Shown: in pieces, positions 38,260 to 51,640 of the stretch
Numbering within the stretch: the stretch's first letter is position 1
How the letters are laid out: the number at the start of each line of letters is the position of its first letter
DNA from: Sinohyriopsis cumingii
Lineage: Eukaryota > Mollusca > Bivalvia > Unionida > Unionidae
Assembly: GCA_028554795.2 (NCBI GenBank)
Contig: JAPYKE020000272.1
Span: forward strand, 1-64,000
Length of the DNA stretch: 64,000 nucleotides
Direction of reading: 5' to 3'
Program-made: the position numbers and the translations under genes
The notes under the pieces: generated by a model
Databases searched by the model: none
Told to the model about the DNA's origin: nothing
What the model saw: the letters and a program-made list of their open reading frames with translations, nothing else

Positions 38260-38928
38260 GCATTCACATTCCTAATTTCTGCGTGGCTGATCAAGCGTAC
38301 GAGAAGTGTATCAAAGAATCACTCTTTTGTCATTGCCTTCACTGTAGCAAGATTCCTGGATGATGTGAAAAATCTACTGATGAATTATTATTACCCTATC
38401 GATGAAACCTAGAGTCAAACATGCATCGATCGGTACGGAGATTGACATCGCTATGCCATGGTGATGGCTCACATTTTCTACGGATAAGATGTAAAAATTC
38501 CTCTGAATACTATACAGAATAAGGTGCCGATTGCTCTAAAGTCCTCTTGAACGGAGCCAAAATCATCTTCATGCAATTGGGACATGTACAGTTTAAAGAT
38601 CACATGAGATATTTAGCAGTGCCTTTGAGTCGAATGCCTAAAACCTTTGGAATGACAGAAAAAGCCAATCAACACGCCGTCCGGCCACATTTCTCTCATG
38701 ATCACTATTACGAACCCGACAATATCCGCACCGAACAACGACAAGCTTTCTACGCTTGGCACTGCTCATACGCTTTGGACGCCTTTGAAAGTTCAGGAAG
38801 AAATGTTAAAGTATTGTCGCTACGATCTGGACATTGTAGGGCGTTGCTCTGGAAAATTTCGAGAACTCTTCGTGGAGCACGGTGGGATCGACCCCTTCGC
38901 GGAAGCCTATACCATCGACAAAGCGTGA
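38260..38928 (+). pseudogene. Exonuclease-part polymerase fossil, unit 7 copy
   Basis: As the reference, with the majority tatgccatgg marker. Confidence 0.74.
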
Positions 38929-41900
38929 TTCTTAGTGTAAGAAACTCAGTTATCATGGTCGAATAATACCGCAAAGAAATTACAGAACCAAATAAATGGT
39001 GTCCTACATTTGTATCGTTTACCATGCTTTCTTTATCTGTATGCGTTGTAACCTTAATTCTCTGTCTACCCATCTCTCAAAACGCAAGTGTCTCAAGGTG
39101 AAAGTATTACCCGTTTCTTCTATCACCCAATGCGGGCGTGCATGCTTGTGTGTGTGTGTCAGATTTCACTTATACACATATCGTTTGTGCGAAAATTTAA
39201 TAAGGACAATACATACAAAGACACAGAAACCATTGTTCTCAGTATTTCTGGAAGTCACATTTTGGGGCTACTAGATTGTAAAACATAATCTTCATGAGGT
39301 ACCAAACCAATTACTTTCTTCGATGGTCTTGTTGGTTCTGTCATCCTATCAGATTTACCACCAGTTCGTTTTCTTTCAACGTCTCAGTATCACTCTATAG
39401 TGGATGCAAATGGTGTTGGATATGAAAAATGGACAATCATATCATCTTTGACATACCTAGGCAAATCTTCTACCAACGCATTTTGAAAAGTATTGAGTCA
39501 CACGAATCGCTGTTGTTGCTTGGTGTCTGCTTTCTGCTTGGAAAAGTGTAATCGTTTTATACACTACTTGAACTCTATACATTTCACGGCTTAGGTGTAA
39601 GCCTCCAATTTCAATTGCATGGAAGTCAACATTTGCGTATCTATAATGTGACAATAATATTAAGGACCGAGCAAATTAATTTTGGGCTGAATCAGGACTA
39701 TGTGTGTGTGTGTGAGGCGATACGGTATGATGTTGGCCCTTTCTTTCTTCTAGTTCCTCACCGGAACAAATTCATCTTGATTGCAAAACTTTCGTTTGAC
39801 TAGGTTTATTACGCAGCAGTTCCATATATCGGGTCAGTGTCTTAGAGTTCGAATATTCATTCAGTTTTCAAAGAGGCAAGAAGACAGAAGTATAACAGCA
39901 GATCGACCTGCTGGTCAACGATTTGCCAAGAGTAATACGAAAACCTAATTCACAGGCAAAAGTGTTAAGAAAACTTAACCCTTCTGGACAATGACTTGAT
40001 TAGGCTCATATGAATACACATGGCATTTCGATTTCCAACAGATCTGCTTAGGTAGAGAAGTTAGGACACAATCACATGATGCACTGATTGGATGACAAAA
40101 CGAGAGACAGAGAGAACGAGAAAGAAAGCGAGTATAGACCCATTGGAAAATTGATATTGGTAAAGAAAGTGCATTCTATTAGATTTTTCTCTTATTATTA
40201 TGGCATTCTCTTATATTTATGGCATAGTTGTACCCCGAAACGTTGTTTAATTATATACATTGCCACATCGGCTATTGCCGAACGACTATATACATCTTTG
40301 TAAATTAGAACTAAGCTGCCTCCCGTCAAGAGTATGCCAGCCAAGGTTACCAAAAAATTATATTCACTGAGTAATGTGAACTATCATTCACAACGAAATA
40401 TGCTGCATTTATCTTCTTCAGATTTGTTAATAACTTAGGTAAAATTTTAATGAACAATATTCCAGTTTTTGTTAGACTAAAGTAAGAGAATAATCCGAAC
40501 CTATTAAAATCCTACTTCTGATATTTATTTCTTGAAACCTAAAACGCGATTCCCTGAATTAGAAATTGTATCAACATACAAATTCCAAAGTGCATGTTGC
40601 CATCGAATTTTATGTCAAACGATGATATAATAGCCAGTGTCGCCCTACAAAAGTGATTATCTTGTCAAAACTTGTAAATATGCATGAATGTGTATAGTGA
40701 GGTTTCTGATATGTTGTTTTGAACTTGAGGGTTTAAAGTTCTGATCACGGTATATGCTTATTTATATCTCATGGAGAGGTCCAAAGAGGAAATACCCAGA
40801 TCTGCTGTTATAAAATGCGCCTGCATATTAGGATCGATGCTGATGATTGCAGTAATTCATATAACAACAGACGTATCGTCAATATTACACTGAGCAGATC
40901 AACAACGTGCCCGTCTTGAAGACAAGAGTAAAACGAATATGTATCAAACGATTATCATGAGCCGGAAGATACAAAGGTGTTGCGGGCGTCATCTGTATTA
41001 AATCACATGGTTCAACGGTTGGTAAAAACACAAACAGTATATATCCCTCAACATCTACGTCCGTCGGTTCAAACCAGCTTTCATAACTAACAGTGACAGC
41101 GTCACAAGTTAAATTCATCTGCGTTGTTGAGGTAATCGGTACCTGGTCAGAACTGATATCCCACATGCAAAAGTCGCGTCGTACCACAAATGCTTTTCAT
41201 GTCAACCTAAAATTGATTTTTGTTCACTATCGTGCAATGTTAACCACATACGGTTTCGATTCTATTGCAATGATAGATCTGAGTGTAGAGTAATTTGCAC
41301 GTATATAACTTTTAGAGTCTTTTCCGGTCTTAGTCTAGTATGTTCTTTGGTCGATTTTATGTTGTAGGCACCTGCAGAGGGTTTATTAGTATTCCAGATG
41401 GCACCGTTGTCTGATAAAAATACAAATAAGTTATTCACTGGCAGACCAGCTAACGGTTGTGATAGGATATTAGTAAACGCGCAGTGAAGCAAACGCGATC
41501 TCTAGTGTGCGTGATTACCCAGCGGTAAGAGTTGCAGAAATATCACACTGAATTATGGCTTCGTTGATCAGATTGTAATGAAATTAGGTAACGCTCTGCG
41601 TTGTATTTATTACAAAATGTTGCATGGCGGCAGATATTTTGCGTAAAACGTACACTCAATCGTTTCATTATTCGCCATTGGTGTACGAACTTCGTTCGTC
41701 GTACACATCATCAATATGTTCAACAAGTTCGTGATCAGTAATGTCTCTCTCCATGAGGCCATATGTAGCCAGTATCTGACAAATCGTTAATAATTTCGGG
41801 TGCGTTTATCAGCAAGGTCGTTAACGTCACATAGTCCCTTCCCTTTGGTTACTGCTCTGGTGTGAATGCAGCAGGTCTTTGGTCTGGTTGTGCTTTCCGT

Positions 41901-42674
41901 GCAATTTATTTCATGTAACTTTTCGTAAGTTCAGCAACTTGCTTTATGGGGATAATTAGCGGTGTAAATGTTTGTTTTAAACTGGCTGTGATGTCTTCTT
42001 ATGCAGTCTCTTGTAACTATAATATATATTTGACGTTTGTCGACATACTATATCATTCTAAATGAATTCATGGTGTTCACAAGGCGCTTCACTGCATCGC
42101 TTTCCAAAGGCTTTTTTGACATCCTGGAAGATGTCATTAATTGATTTTTATTGTTAAATTGCTGTGTCAGACTCATTCGTGTCCAACCAGCTCGGTATGT
42201 ACCTCTACATATTTCAGTTACCTTGACGGTGAGAAAAGTGTATGGATCCTTTGTGATCCGCGCAAACATATCACGAAATTCATTCATCTGCTGCAGAGTT
42301 GGGTGGAATAATACCAAGTCCAACGAATATTTCCAGGACTATGCGCGTCGATGCCAGAATATATCATCAACATACAGTTGTCACGATTAAGTTATGTAGA
42401 TGTGCGTATCGCTGAATCAAACAAATCAAGTCTGTGCTTTTATGCCGACAACTTGTGCAGGAGTGACCTGGTGCACAAGCATCACATTGTCGTATTACTG
42501 TAAGACTGGTTTGTATTATATTCAAATCGTCAATGGTAGATGCTTCAGCAATGCTGTGAACGGCACCACGTCCACCATGAATGATCTTTCTAGATTCAAA
42601 GGCCTAGTCAAAAATGGATATTTCAAACCTGTCTTGCTCATTATCACGGACAAGGTCGACTGGAATTCTTTTGC

Positions 42675-43940
42675 TCAGATTCCCGTGGTTATTCCCAACA
42701 ATGAATTGTTCAAGAGCTTGACAAAGCCCTTCTCAATGTCATTAGTGTCCATTGCTATCGGATCCTTTTTCTGGATATACAGCTCCACGTAGGGATACAG
42801 CGAACACACGTCCAAGTATTTCATTTCTTCTCCTTTCTCTTCGTCGGCTTGGTACAGCAAACAGGTGGCATTGGTCCTTCCTCCGTACAAACTATCCCTC
42901 GGGTTCAGCGGGTCCATGAACTGGTAACTTTCCACGAGGCGTTTAAACTCGGGATCGGTTTTCAAACGGTGATCGTATTCGTGTTCCCACATTTCCACCA
43001 CTTGGTATCCTTCCTGTTCTAACATTAGGCGTCGCTGACAAGTGGCCTCGTACAAGTCTTCCATGGTTCGTTGTAAAAACTGATTTTTAGTGCCACGGTC
43101 ATGGTAACAGACGGGACATCCGTGAAATAAGCAACCGTTAAACTCGTACACGATCTTGGGGTTTTCTAAGTCCCAGCCATCGACCGAATGCGTTGCGATG
43201 GTCTTTTCGCCTCCTCCGTTGCGGGCATGCTGAATCCATTTGTCTTCCTTGTCGCACAAGTAATGTAACCAGCGTAGGGCTTTGACCGAGTATTGACGTT
43301 TGACATAGTTGCTCGTTTGAGGACTGATGACAGCCACGGTGTTTTCAGGCATGAATCGTTGCCGGTACACTAAGGAACACGCTTTGGCAATGGTGCAAGC
43401 TTCTTTCAAAGGATCGACCCCTCCGTGTTCCATGAACAGTTCTCGAAATTTTCCACAGCAACGTCGTAAAATGTCCACGTCGGAACGACAATACTTTAAC
43501 ATTTCTTCCTGAAAGTCGAAGGGGTCCGAGGCGTGAGCCTGATACCAAGCGTAGAAAGCTTCTCGTTGTTCGGTACGCATGTTGTCAGGGTCGTAATAGT
43601 GAGCCTCAGGCAAATGGGGTAGAACGGCGTGTTGACTGGCTTCCGTATTGAAAAAGTGTGGAAAGTACCCTTTAGCGTAATTATTGTGACTACCAATCAC
43701 ATTTCTGGAGAAGTTCCCTATAACAGGAATACATAAAACATTTTTCAGCACAAGAGAGGACATATTTGGCGGCCAGCATACAAGGTGGAGGAAGAACCCG
43801 TAAAAGAAACCTACCCACGAGAAGCTACTTGTAACCTGTCTCACATATCCACATCGGTTGAATCGGAGACTCGAACCCACGAAAACAGAGTTGAGGCGGC
43901 AGTGATCCGTAACGATGAGCACTTTAGACCACTTGGCCAC
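42675..43940 (-). pseudogene. Type B DNA polymerase fossil, unit 7 copy
   Basis: Long class, with Ala at 250, so it does not share the unit 3/6 substitutions although it lies next to unit 6. Confidence 0.78.
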
Positions 43941-43949
43941 TCTCGGCCC
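43720..43949 (-). mobile_element. tRNA-derived SINE, unit 7 copy
   Basis: A box 43929-43939, B box 43866-43877. Confidence 0.7.
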
Positions 43950-44615
43950 AGAGAGAGAGAGAGAGAGAGAGAGTGTGTGTGTGTGTTATACCATTTTTAA
44001 ACACATCACGACATTTAGGTTAGTGTGTTTTCGTTTCTCCTTACGAAATTAGACAAACATCTATAATTACTCCTAGGGGAAAAACACGATTGTAAAGTAT
44101 CACAAGAATGAAGTGGAGACTAATTTGATTACAAAATGTCCGCAGAATAGTACACTCAAGCATGCAGTAATGTAATTTGCAATTAGGTTGACGCAATTTC
44201 CATGCGATCGCCCATGGTACGATTATTCGTGCGTTAGTTGTATTGTTTGAAAAGGGACTAGTGTCAAATACAAAAATGCGTTTGATTTTCACTCTCCGCG
44301 AATAACAACTGAAACAACTGGAAGATATCGATTAGCCAATGAAGTCAAGAACTAATGCATTGCTCAGCTAGGCGAAATTTTGTCAGGCCTATGTGTTACC
44401 AACAACATCTGACGCAAGGTTCACAGCAGAAAAGTGATTGCCAACTGCTGAGAGTGTGCTCTACTCGTGGACAAGTTATACGTACCAATATTACCAAAGC
44501 ACACGTTTGTGGAAGAACGAAATGATCTGACATTTGTCTTCAAATAGTGGTCTTGGAACATAAATGTTACATTCAAAATTACCATTCGAGAACTTAGTGC
44601 GAATGCAAACGACCG

Positions 44616-45284
44616 GCATTCACATTCCTAATTTCTGCGTGGCTGATCAAGCGTACGAGAAGTGTATCAAAGAATCACTCTTTTGTCATTGCCTTCACTG
44701 TAGCAAGATTCCTGGATGATGTGAAAAATCTACTGATGAATTATTATTACCCTATCGATGAAACCTAGAGTCAAACATGCATCGATCGGTACGGAGATTG
44801 ACATCGCTATGCCATGGTGATGGCTCACATTTTCTACGGATAAGATGTAAAAATTCCTCTGAATACTATACAGAATAAGGTGCCGATTGCTCTAAAGTCC
44901 TCTTGAACGGAGCCAAAATCATCTTCATGCAATTGGGACATGTACAGTTTAAAGATCACATGAGATATTTAGCAGTGCCTTTGAGTCGAATGCCTAAAAC
45001 CTTTGGAATGACAGAAAAAGCCAATCAACACGCCGTCCGGCCACATTTCTCTCATGATCACTATTACGAACCCGACAATATCCGCACCGAACAACGACAA
45101 GCTTTCTACGCTTGGCACTGCTCATACGCTTTGGACGCCTTTGAAAGTTCAGGAAGAAATGTTAAAGTATTGTCGCTACGATCTGGACATTGTAGGGCGT
45201 TGCTCTGGAAAATTTCGAGAACTCTTCGTGGAGCACGGTGGGATCGACCCCTTCGCGGAAGCCTATACCATCGACAAAGCGTGA
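44616..45284 (+). pseudogene. Exonuclease-part polymerase fossil, unit 8 copy
   Basis: As unit 7. Confidence 0.74.
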
Positions 45285-48200
45285 TTCTTAGTGTAAGAAA
45301 CTCAGTTATCATGGTCGAATAATACCGCAAAGAAATTACAGAACCAAATAAATGGTGTCCTACATTTGTATCGTTTACCATGCTTTCTTTATCTGTATGC
45401 GTTGTAACCTTAATTCTCTGTCTACCCATCTCTCAAAACGCAAGTGTCTCAAGGTGAAAGTATTACCCGTTTCTTCTATCACCCAATGCGGGCGTGCATG
45501 CTTGTGTGTGTGTGTCAGATTTCACTTATACACATATCGTTTGTGCGAAAATTTAATAAGGACAATACATACAAAGACACAGAAACCATTGTTCTCAGTA
45601 TTTCTGGAAGTCACATTTTGGGGCTACTAGATTGTAAAACATAATCTTCATGAGGTACCAAACCAATTACTTTCTTCGATGGTCTTGTTGGTTCTGTCAT
45701 CCTATCAGATTTACCACCAGTTCGTTTTCTTTCAACGTCTCAGTATCACTCTATAGTGGATGCAAATGGTGTTGGATATGAAAAATGGACAATCATATCA
45801 TCTTTGACATACCTAGGCAAATCTTCTACCAACGCATTTTGAAAAGTATTGAGTCACACGAATCGCTGTTGTTGCTTGGTGTCTGCTTTCTGCTTGGAAA
45901 AGTGTAATCGTTTTATACACTACTTGAACTCTATACATTTCACGGCTTAGGTGTAAGCCTCCAATTTCAATTGCATGGAAGTCAACATTTGCGTATCTAT
46001 AATGTGACAATAATATTAAGGACCGAGCAAATTAATTTTGGGCTGAATCAGGACTATGTGTGTGTGTGTGAGGCGATACGGTATGATGTTGGCCCTTTCT
46101 TTCTTCTAGTTCCTCACCGGAACAAATTCATCTTGATTGCAAAACTTTCGTTTGACTAGGTTTATTACGCAGCAGTTCCATATATCGGGTCAGTGTCTTA
46201 GAGTTCGAATATTCATTCAGTTTTCAAAGAGGCAAGAAGACAGAAGTATAACAGCAGATCGACCTGCTGGTCAACGATTTGCCAAGAGTAATACGAAAAC
46301 CTAATTCACAGGCAAAAGTGTTAAGAAAACTTAACCCTTCTGGACAATGACTTGATTAGGCTCATATGAATACACATGGCATTTCGATTTCCAACAGATC
46401 TGCTTAGGTAGAGAAGTTAGGACACAATCACATGATGCACTGATTGGATGACAAAACGAGAGACAGAGAGAACGAGAAAGAAAGCGAGTATAGACCCATT
46501 GGAAAATTGATATTGGTAAAGAAAGTGCATTCTATTAGATTTTTCTCTTATTAGTATGGCATTCTCTTATATTTATGGCATAGTTGTACCCCGAAACGTT
46601 GTTTAATTATATACATTGCCACATCGGCTATTGCCGAACGACTATATACATCTTTGTAAATTAGAACTAAGCTGCCTCCCGTCAAGAGTATGCCAGCCAA
46701 GGTTACCAAAAAATTATATTCACTGAGTAATGTGAACTATCATTCACAACGAAATATGCTGCATTTATCTTCTTCAGATTTGTTAATAACTTAGGTAAAA
46801 TTTTAATGAACAATATTCCAGTTTTTGTTAGACTAAAGTAAGAGAATAATCCGAACCTATTAAAATCCTACTTCTGATATTTATTTCTTGAAACCTAAAA
46901 CGCGATTCCCTGAATTAGAAATTGTATCAACATACAAATTCCAAAGTGCATGTTGCCATCGAATTTTATGTCAAACGATGATATAATAGCCAGTGTCGCC
47001 CTACAAAAGTGATTATCTTGTCAAAACTTGTAAATATGCATGAATGTGTATAGTGAGGTTTCTGATATGTTGTTTTGAACTTGAGGGTTTAAAGTTCTGA
47101 TCACGGTATATGCTTATTTATATCTCATGGAGAGGTCCAAAGAGGAAATACCCAGATCTGCTGTTATAAAATGCGCCTGCATATTAGGATCGATGCTGAT
47201 GATTGCAGTAATTCATATAACAACAGACGTATCGTCAATATTACACTGAGCAGATCAACAACGTGCCCGTCTTGAAGACAAGAGTAAAACGAATATGTAT
47301 CAAACGATTATCATGAGCCGGAAGATACAAAGGTGTTGCGGGCGTCATCTGTATTAAATCACATGGTTCAACGGTTGGTAAAAACACAAACAGTATATAT
47401 CCCTCAACATCTACGTCCGTCGGTTCAAACCAGCTTTCATAACTAACAGTGACAGCGTCACAAGTTAAATTCATCTGCGTTGTTGAGGTAATCGGTACCT
47501 GGTCAGAACTGATATCCCACATGCAAAAGTCGCGTCGTACCACAAATGCTTTTCATGTCAACCTAAAATTGATTTTTGTTCACTATCGTGCAATGTTAAC
47601 CACATACGGTTTCGATTCTATTGCAATGATAGATCTGAGTGTAGAGTAATTTGCACGTATATAACTTTTAGAGTCTTTTCCGGTCTTAGTCTAGTATGTT
47701 CTTTGGTCGATTTTATGTTGTAGGCACCTGCAGAGGGTTTATTAGTATTCCAGATGGCACCGTTGTCTGATAAAAATACAAATAAGTTATTCACTGGCAG
47801 ACCAGCTAACGGTTGTGATAGGATATTAGTAAACGCGCAGTGAAGCAAACGCGATCTCTAGTGTGCGTGATTACCCAGCGGTAAGAGTTGCAGAAATATC
47901 ACACTGAATTATGGCTTCGTTGATCAGATTGTAATGAAATTAGGTAACGCTCTGCGTTGTATTTATTACAAAATGTTGCATGGCGGCAGATATTTTGCGT
48001 AAAACGTACACTCAATCGTTTCATTATTCGCCATTGGTGTACGAACTTCGTTCGTCGTACACATCATCAATATGTTCAACAAGTTCGTGATCAGTAATGT
48101 CTCTCTCCATGAGGCCATATGTAGCCAGTATCTGACAAATCGTTAATAATTTCGGGTGCGTTTATCAGCAAGGTCGTTAACGTCACATAGTCCCTTCCCT

Positions 48201-49030
48201 TTGGTTACTGCTCTGGTGTGAATGCAGCAGGTCTTTGGTCTGGTTGTGCTTTCCGTGCAATTTATTTCATGTAACTTTTCGTAAGTTCAGCAACTTGCTT
48301 TATGGGGATAATTAGCGGTGTAAATGTTTGTTTTAAACTGGCTGTGATGTCTTCTTATGCAGTCTCTTGTAACTATAATATATATTTGACGTTTGTCGAC
48401 ATACTATATCATTCTAAATGAATTCATGGTGTTCACAAGGCGCTTCACTGCATCGCTTTCCAAAGGCTTTTTTGACATCCTGGAAGATGTCATTAATTGA
48501 TTTTTATTGTTAAATTGCTGTGTCAGACTCATTCGTGTCCAACCAGCTCGGTATGTACCTCTACATATTTCAGTTACCTTGACGGTGAGAAAAGTGTATG
48601 GATCCTTTGTGATCCGCGCAAACATATCACGAAATTCATTCATCTGCTGCAGAGTTGGGTGGAATAATACCAAGTCCAACGAATATTTCCAGGACTATGC
48701 GCGTCGATGCCAGAATATATCATCAACATACAGTTGTCACGATTAAGTTATGTAGATGTGCGTATCGCTGAATCAAACAAATCAAGTCTGTGCTTTTATG
48801 CCGACAACTTGTGCAGGAGTGACCTGGTGCACAAGCATCACATTGTCGTATTACTGTAAGACTGGTTTGTATTATATTCAAATCGTCAATGGTAGATGCT
48901 TCAGCAATGCTGTGAACGGCACCACGTCCACCATGAATGATCTTTCTAGATTCAAAGGCCTAGTCAAAAATGGATATTTCAAACCTGTCTTGCTCATTAT
49001 CACGGACAAGGTCGACTGGAATTCTTTTGC

Positions 49031-50296
49031 TCAGATTCCCGTGGTTATTCCCAACAATGAATTGTTCAAGAGCTTGACAAAGCCCTTCTCAATGTCATTA
49101 GTGTCCATTGCTATCGGATCCTTTTTCTGGATATACAGCTCCACGTAGGGATACAGCGAACACACGTCCAAGTATTTCATTTCTTCTCCTTTCTCTTCGT
49201 CGGCTTGGTACAGCAAACAGGTGGCATTGGTCCTTCCTCCGTACAAACTATCCCTCGGGTTCAGCGGGTCCATGAACTGGTAACTTTCCACGAGGCGTTT
49301 AAACTCGGGATCGGTTTTCAAACGGTGATCGTATTCGTGTTCCCACATTTCCACCACTTGGTATCCTTCCTGTTCTAACATTAGGCGTCGCTGACAAGTG
49401 GCCTCGTACAAGTCTTCCATGGTTCGTTGTAAAAACTGATTTTTAGTGCCACGGTCATGGTAACAGACGGGACATCCGTGAAATAAGCAACCGTTAAACT
49501 CGTACACGATCTTGGGGTTTTCTAAGTCCCAGCCATCGACCGAATGCGTTGCGATGGTCTTTTCGCCTCCTCCGTTGCGGGCATGCTGAATCCATTTGTC
49601 TTCCTTGTCGCACAAGTAATGTAACCAGCGTAGGGCTTTGACCGAGTATTGACGTTTGACATAGTTGCTCGTTTGAGGACTGATGACAGCCACGGTGTTT
49701 TCAGGCATGAATCGTTGCCGGTACACTAAGGAACACGCTTTGGCAATGGTGCAAGCTTCTTTCAAAGGATCGACCCCTCCGTGTTCCATGAACAGTTCTC
49801 GAAATTTTCCACAGCAACGTCGTAAAATGTCCACGTCGGAACGACAATACTTTAACATTTCTTCCTGAAAGTCGAAGGGGTCCGAGGCGTGAGCCTGATA
49901 CCAAGCGTAGAAAGCTTCTCGTTGTTCGGTACGCATGTTGTCAGGGTCGTAATAGTGAGCCTCAGGCAAATGGGGTAGAACGGCGTGTTGACTGGCTTCC
50001 GTATTGAAAAAGTGTGGAAAGTACCCTTTAGCGTAATTATTGTGACTACCAATCACATTTCTGGAGAAGTTCCCTATAACAGGAATACATAAAACATTTT
50101 TCAGCACAAGAGAGGACATATTTGGCGGCCAGCATACAAGGTGGAGGAAGAACCCGTAAAAGAAACCTACCCACGAGAAGCTACTTGTAACCTGTCTCAC
50201 ATATCCACATCGGTTGAATCGGAGACTCGAACCCACGAAAACAGAGTTGAGGCGGCAGTGATCCGTAACGATGAGCACTTTAGACCACTTGGCCAC
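49031..50296 (-). pseudogene. Type B DNA polymerase fossil, unit 8 copy
   Basis: Long class. No copy-specific residue was seen. Confidence 0.78.
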
Positions 50297-50305
50297 TCTC
50301 GGCCC
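50076..50305 (-). mobile_element. tRNA-derived SINE, unit 8 copy
   Basis: A box 50285-50295, B box 50222-50233. Confidence 0.7.
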
Positions 50306-50971
50306 AGAGAGAGAGAGAGAGAGAGAGAGTGTGTGTGTGTGTTATACCATTTTTAAACACATCACGACATTTAGGTTAGTGTGTTTTCGTTTCTCCTTAC
50401 GAAATTAGACAAACATCTATAATTACTCCTAGGGGAAAAACACGATTGTAAAGTATCACAAGAATGAAGTGGAGACTAATTTGATTACAAAATGTCCGCA
50501 GAATAGTACACTCAAGCATGCAGTAATGTAATTTGCAATTAGGTTGACGCAATTTCCATGCGATCGCCCATGGTACGATTATTCGTGCGTTAGTTGTATT
50601 GTTTGAAAAGGGACTAGTGTCAAATACAAAAATGCGTTTGATTTTCACTCTCCGCGAATAACAACTGAAACAACTGGAAGATATCGATTAGCCAATGAAG
50701 TCAAGAACTAATGCATTGCTCAGCTAGGCGAAATTTTGTCAGGCCTATGTGTTACCAACAACATCTGACGCAAGGTTCACAGCAGAAAAGTGATTGCCAA
50801 CTGCTGAGAGTGTGCTCTACTCGTGGACAAGTTATACGTACCAATATTACCAAAGCACACGTTTGTGGAAGAACGAAATGATCTGACATTTGTCTTCAAA
50901 TAGTGGTCTTGGAACATAAATGTTACATTCAAAATTACCATTCGAGAACTTAGTGCGAATGCAAACGACCG

Positions 50972-51640
50972 GCATTCACATTCCTAATTTCTGCGTGGCT
51001 GATCAAGCGTACGAGAAGTGTATCAAAGAATCACTCTTTTGTCATTGCCTTCACTGTAGCAAGATTCCTGGATGATGTGAAAAATCTACTGATGAATTAT
51101 TATTACCCTATCGATGAAACCTAGAGTCAAACATGCATCGATCGGTACGGAGATTGACATCGCTATGCCATGGTGATGGCTCACATTTTCTACGGATAAG
51201 ATGTAAAAATTCCTCTGAATACTATACAGAATAAGGTGCCGATTGCTCTAAAGTCCTCTTGAACGGAGCCAAAATCATCTTCATGCAATTGGGACATGTA
51301 CAGTTTAAAGATCACATGAGATATTTAGCAGTGCCTTTGAGTCGAATGCCTAAAACCTTTGGAATGACAGAAAAAGCCAATCAACACGCCGTCCGGCCAC
51401 ATTTCTCTCATGATCACTATTACGAACCCGACAATATCCGCACCGAACAACGACAAGCTTTCTACGCTTGGCACTGCTCATACGCTTTGGACGCCTTTGA
51501 AAGTTCAGGAAGAAATGTTAAAGTATTGTCGCTACGATCTGGACATTGTAGGGCGTTGCTCTGGAAAATTTCGAGAACTCTTCGTGGAGCACGGTGGGAT
51601 CGACCCCTTCGCGGAAGCCTATACCATCGACAAAGCGTGA
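50972..51640 (+). pseudogene. Exonuclease-part polymerase fossil, unit 9 copy
   Basis: As unit 7; the right-hand variants of this unit begin about 200 bp downstream. Confidence 0.74.

Larger units (their letters stand above)
38137..44492 (+). repeat. Tandem array unit 7
   Basis: 6,356 bp. It returns to tatgccatgg near 38453 but carries ttattattatgg (near 40193) shared with unit 5, two units upstream. The open 71-codon frame seen in unit 5 recurs at 40088-40303. Confidence 0.97.
44493..50848 (+). repeat. Tandem array unit 8
   Basis: 6,356 bp. Last unit with gctcagctagg (near 50719). It has none of the private markers listed for units 3, 5, 6 or 7 and is close to a majority consensus. Confidence 0.97.
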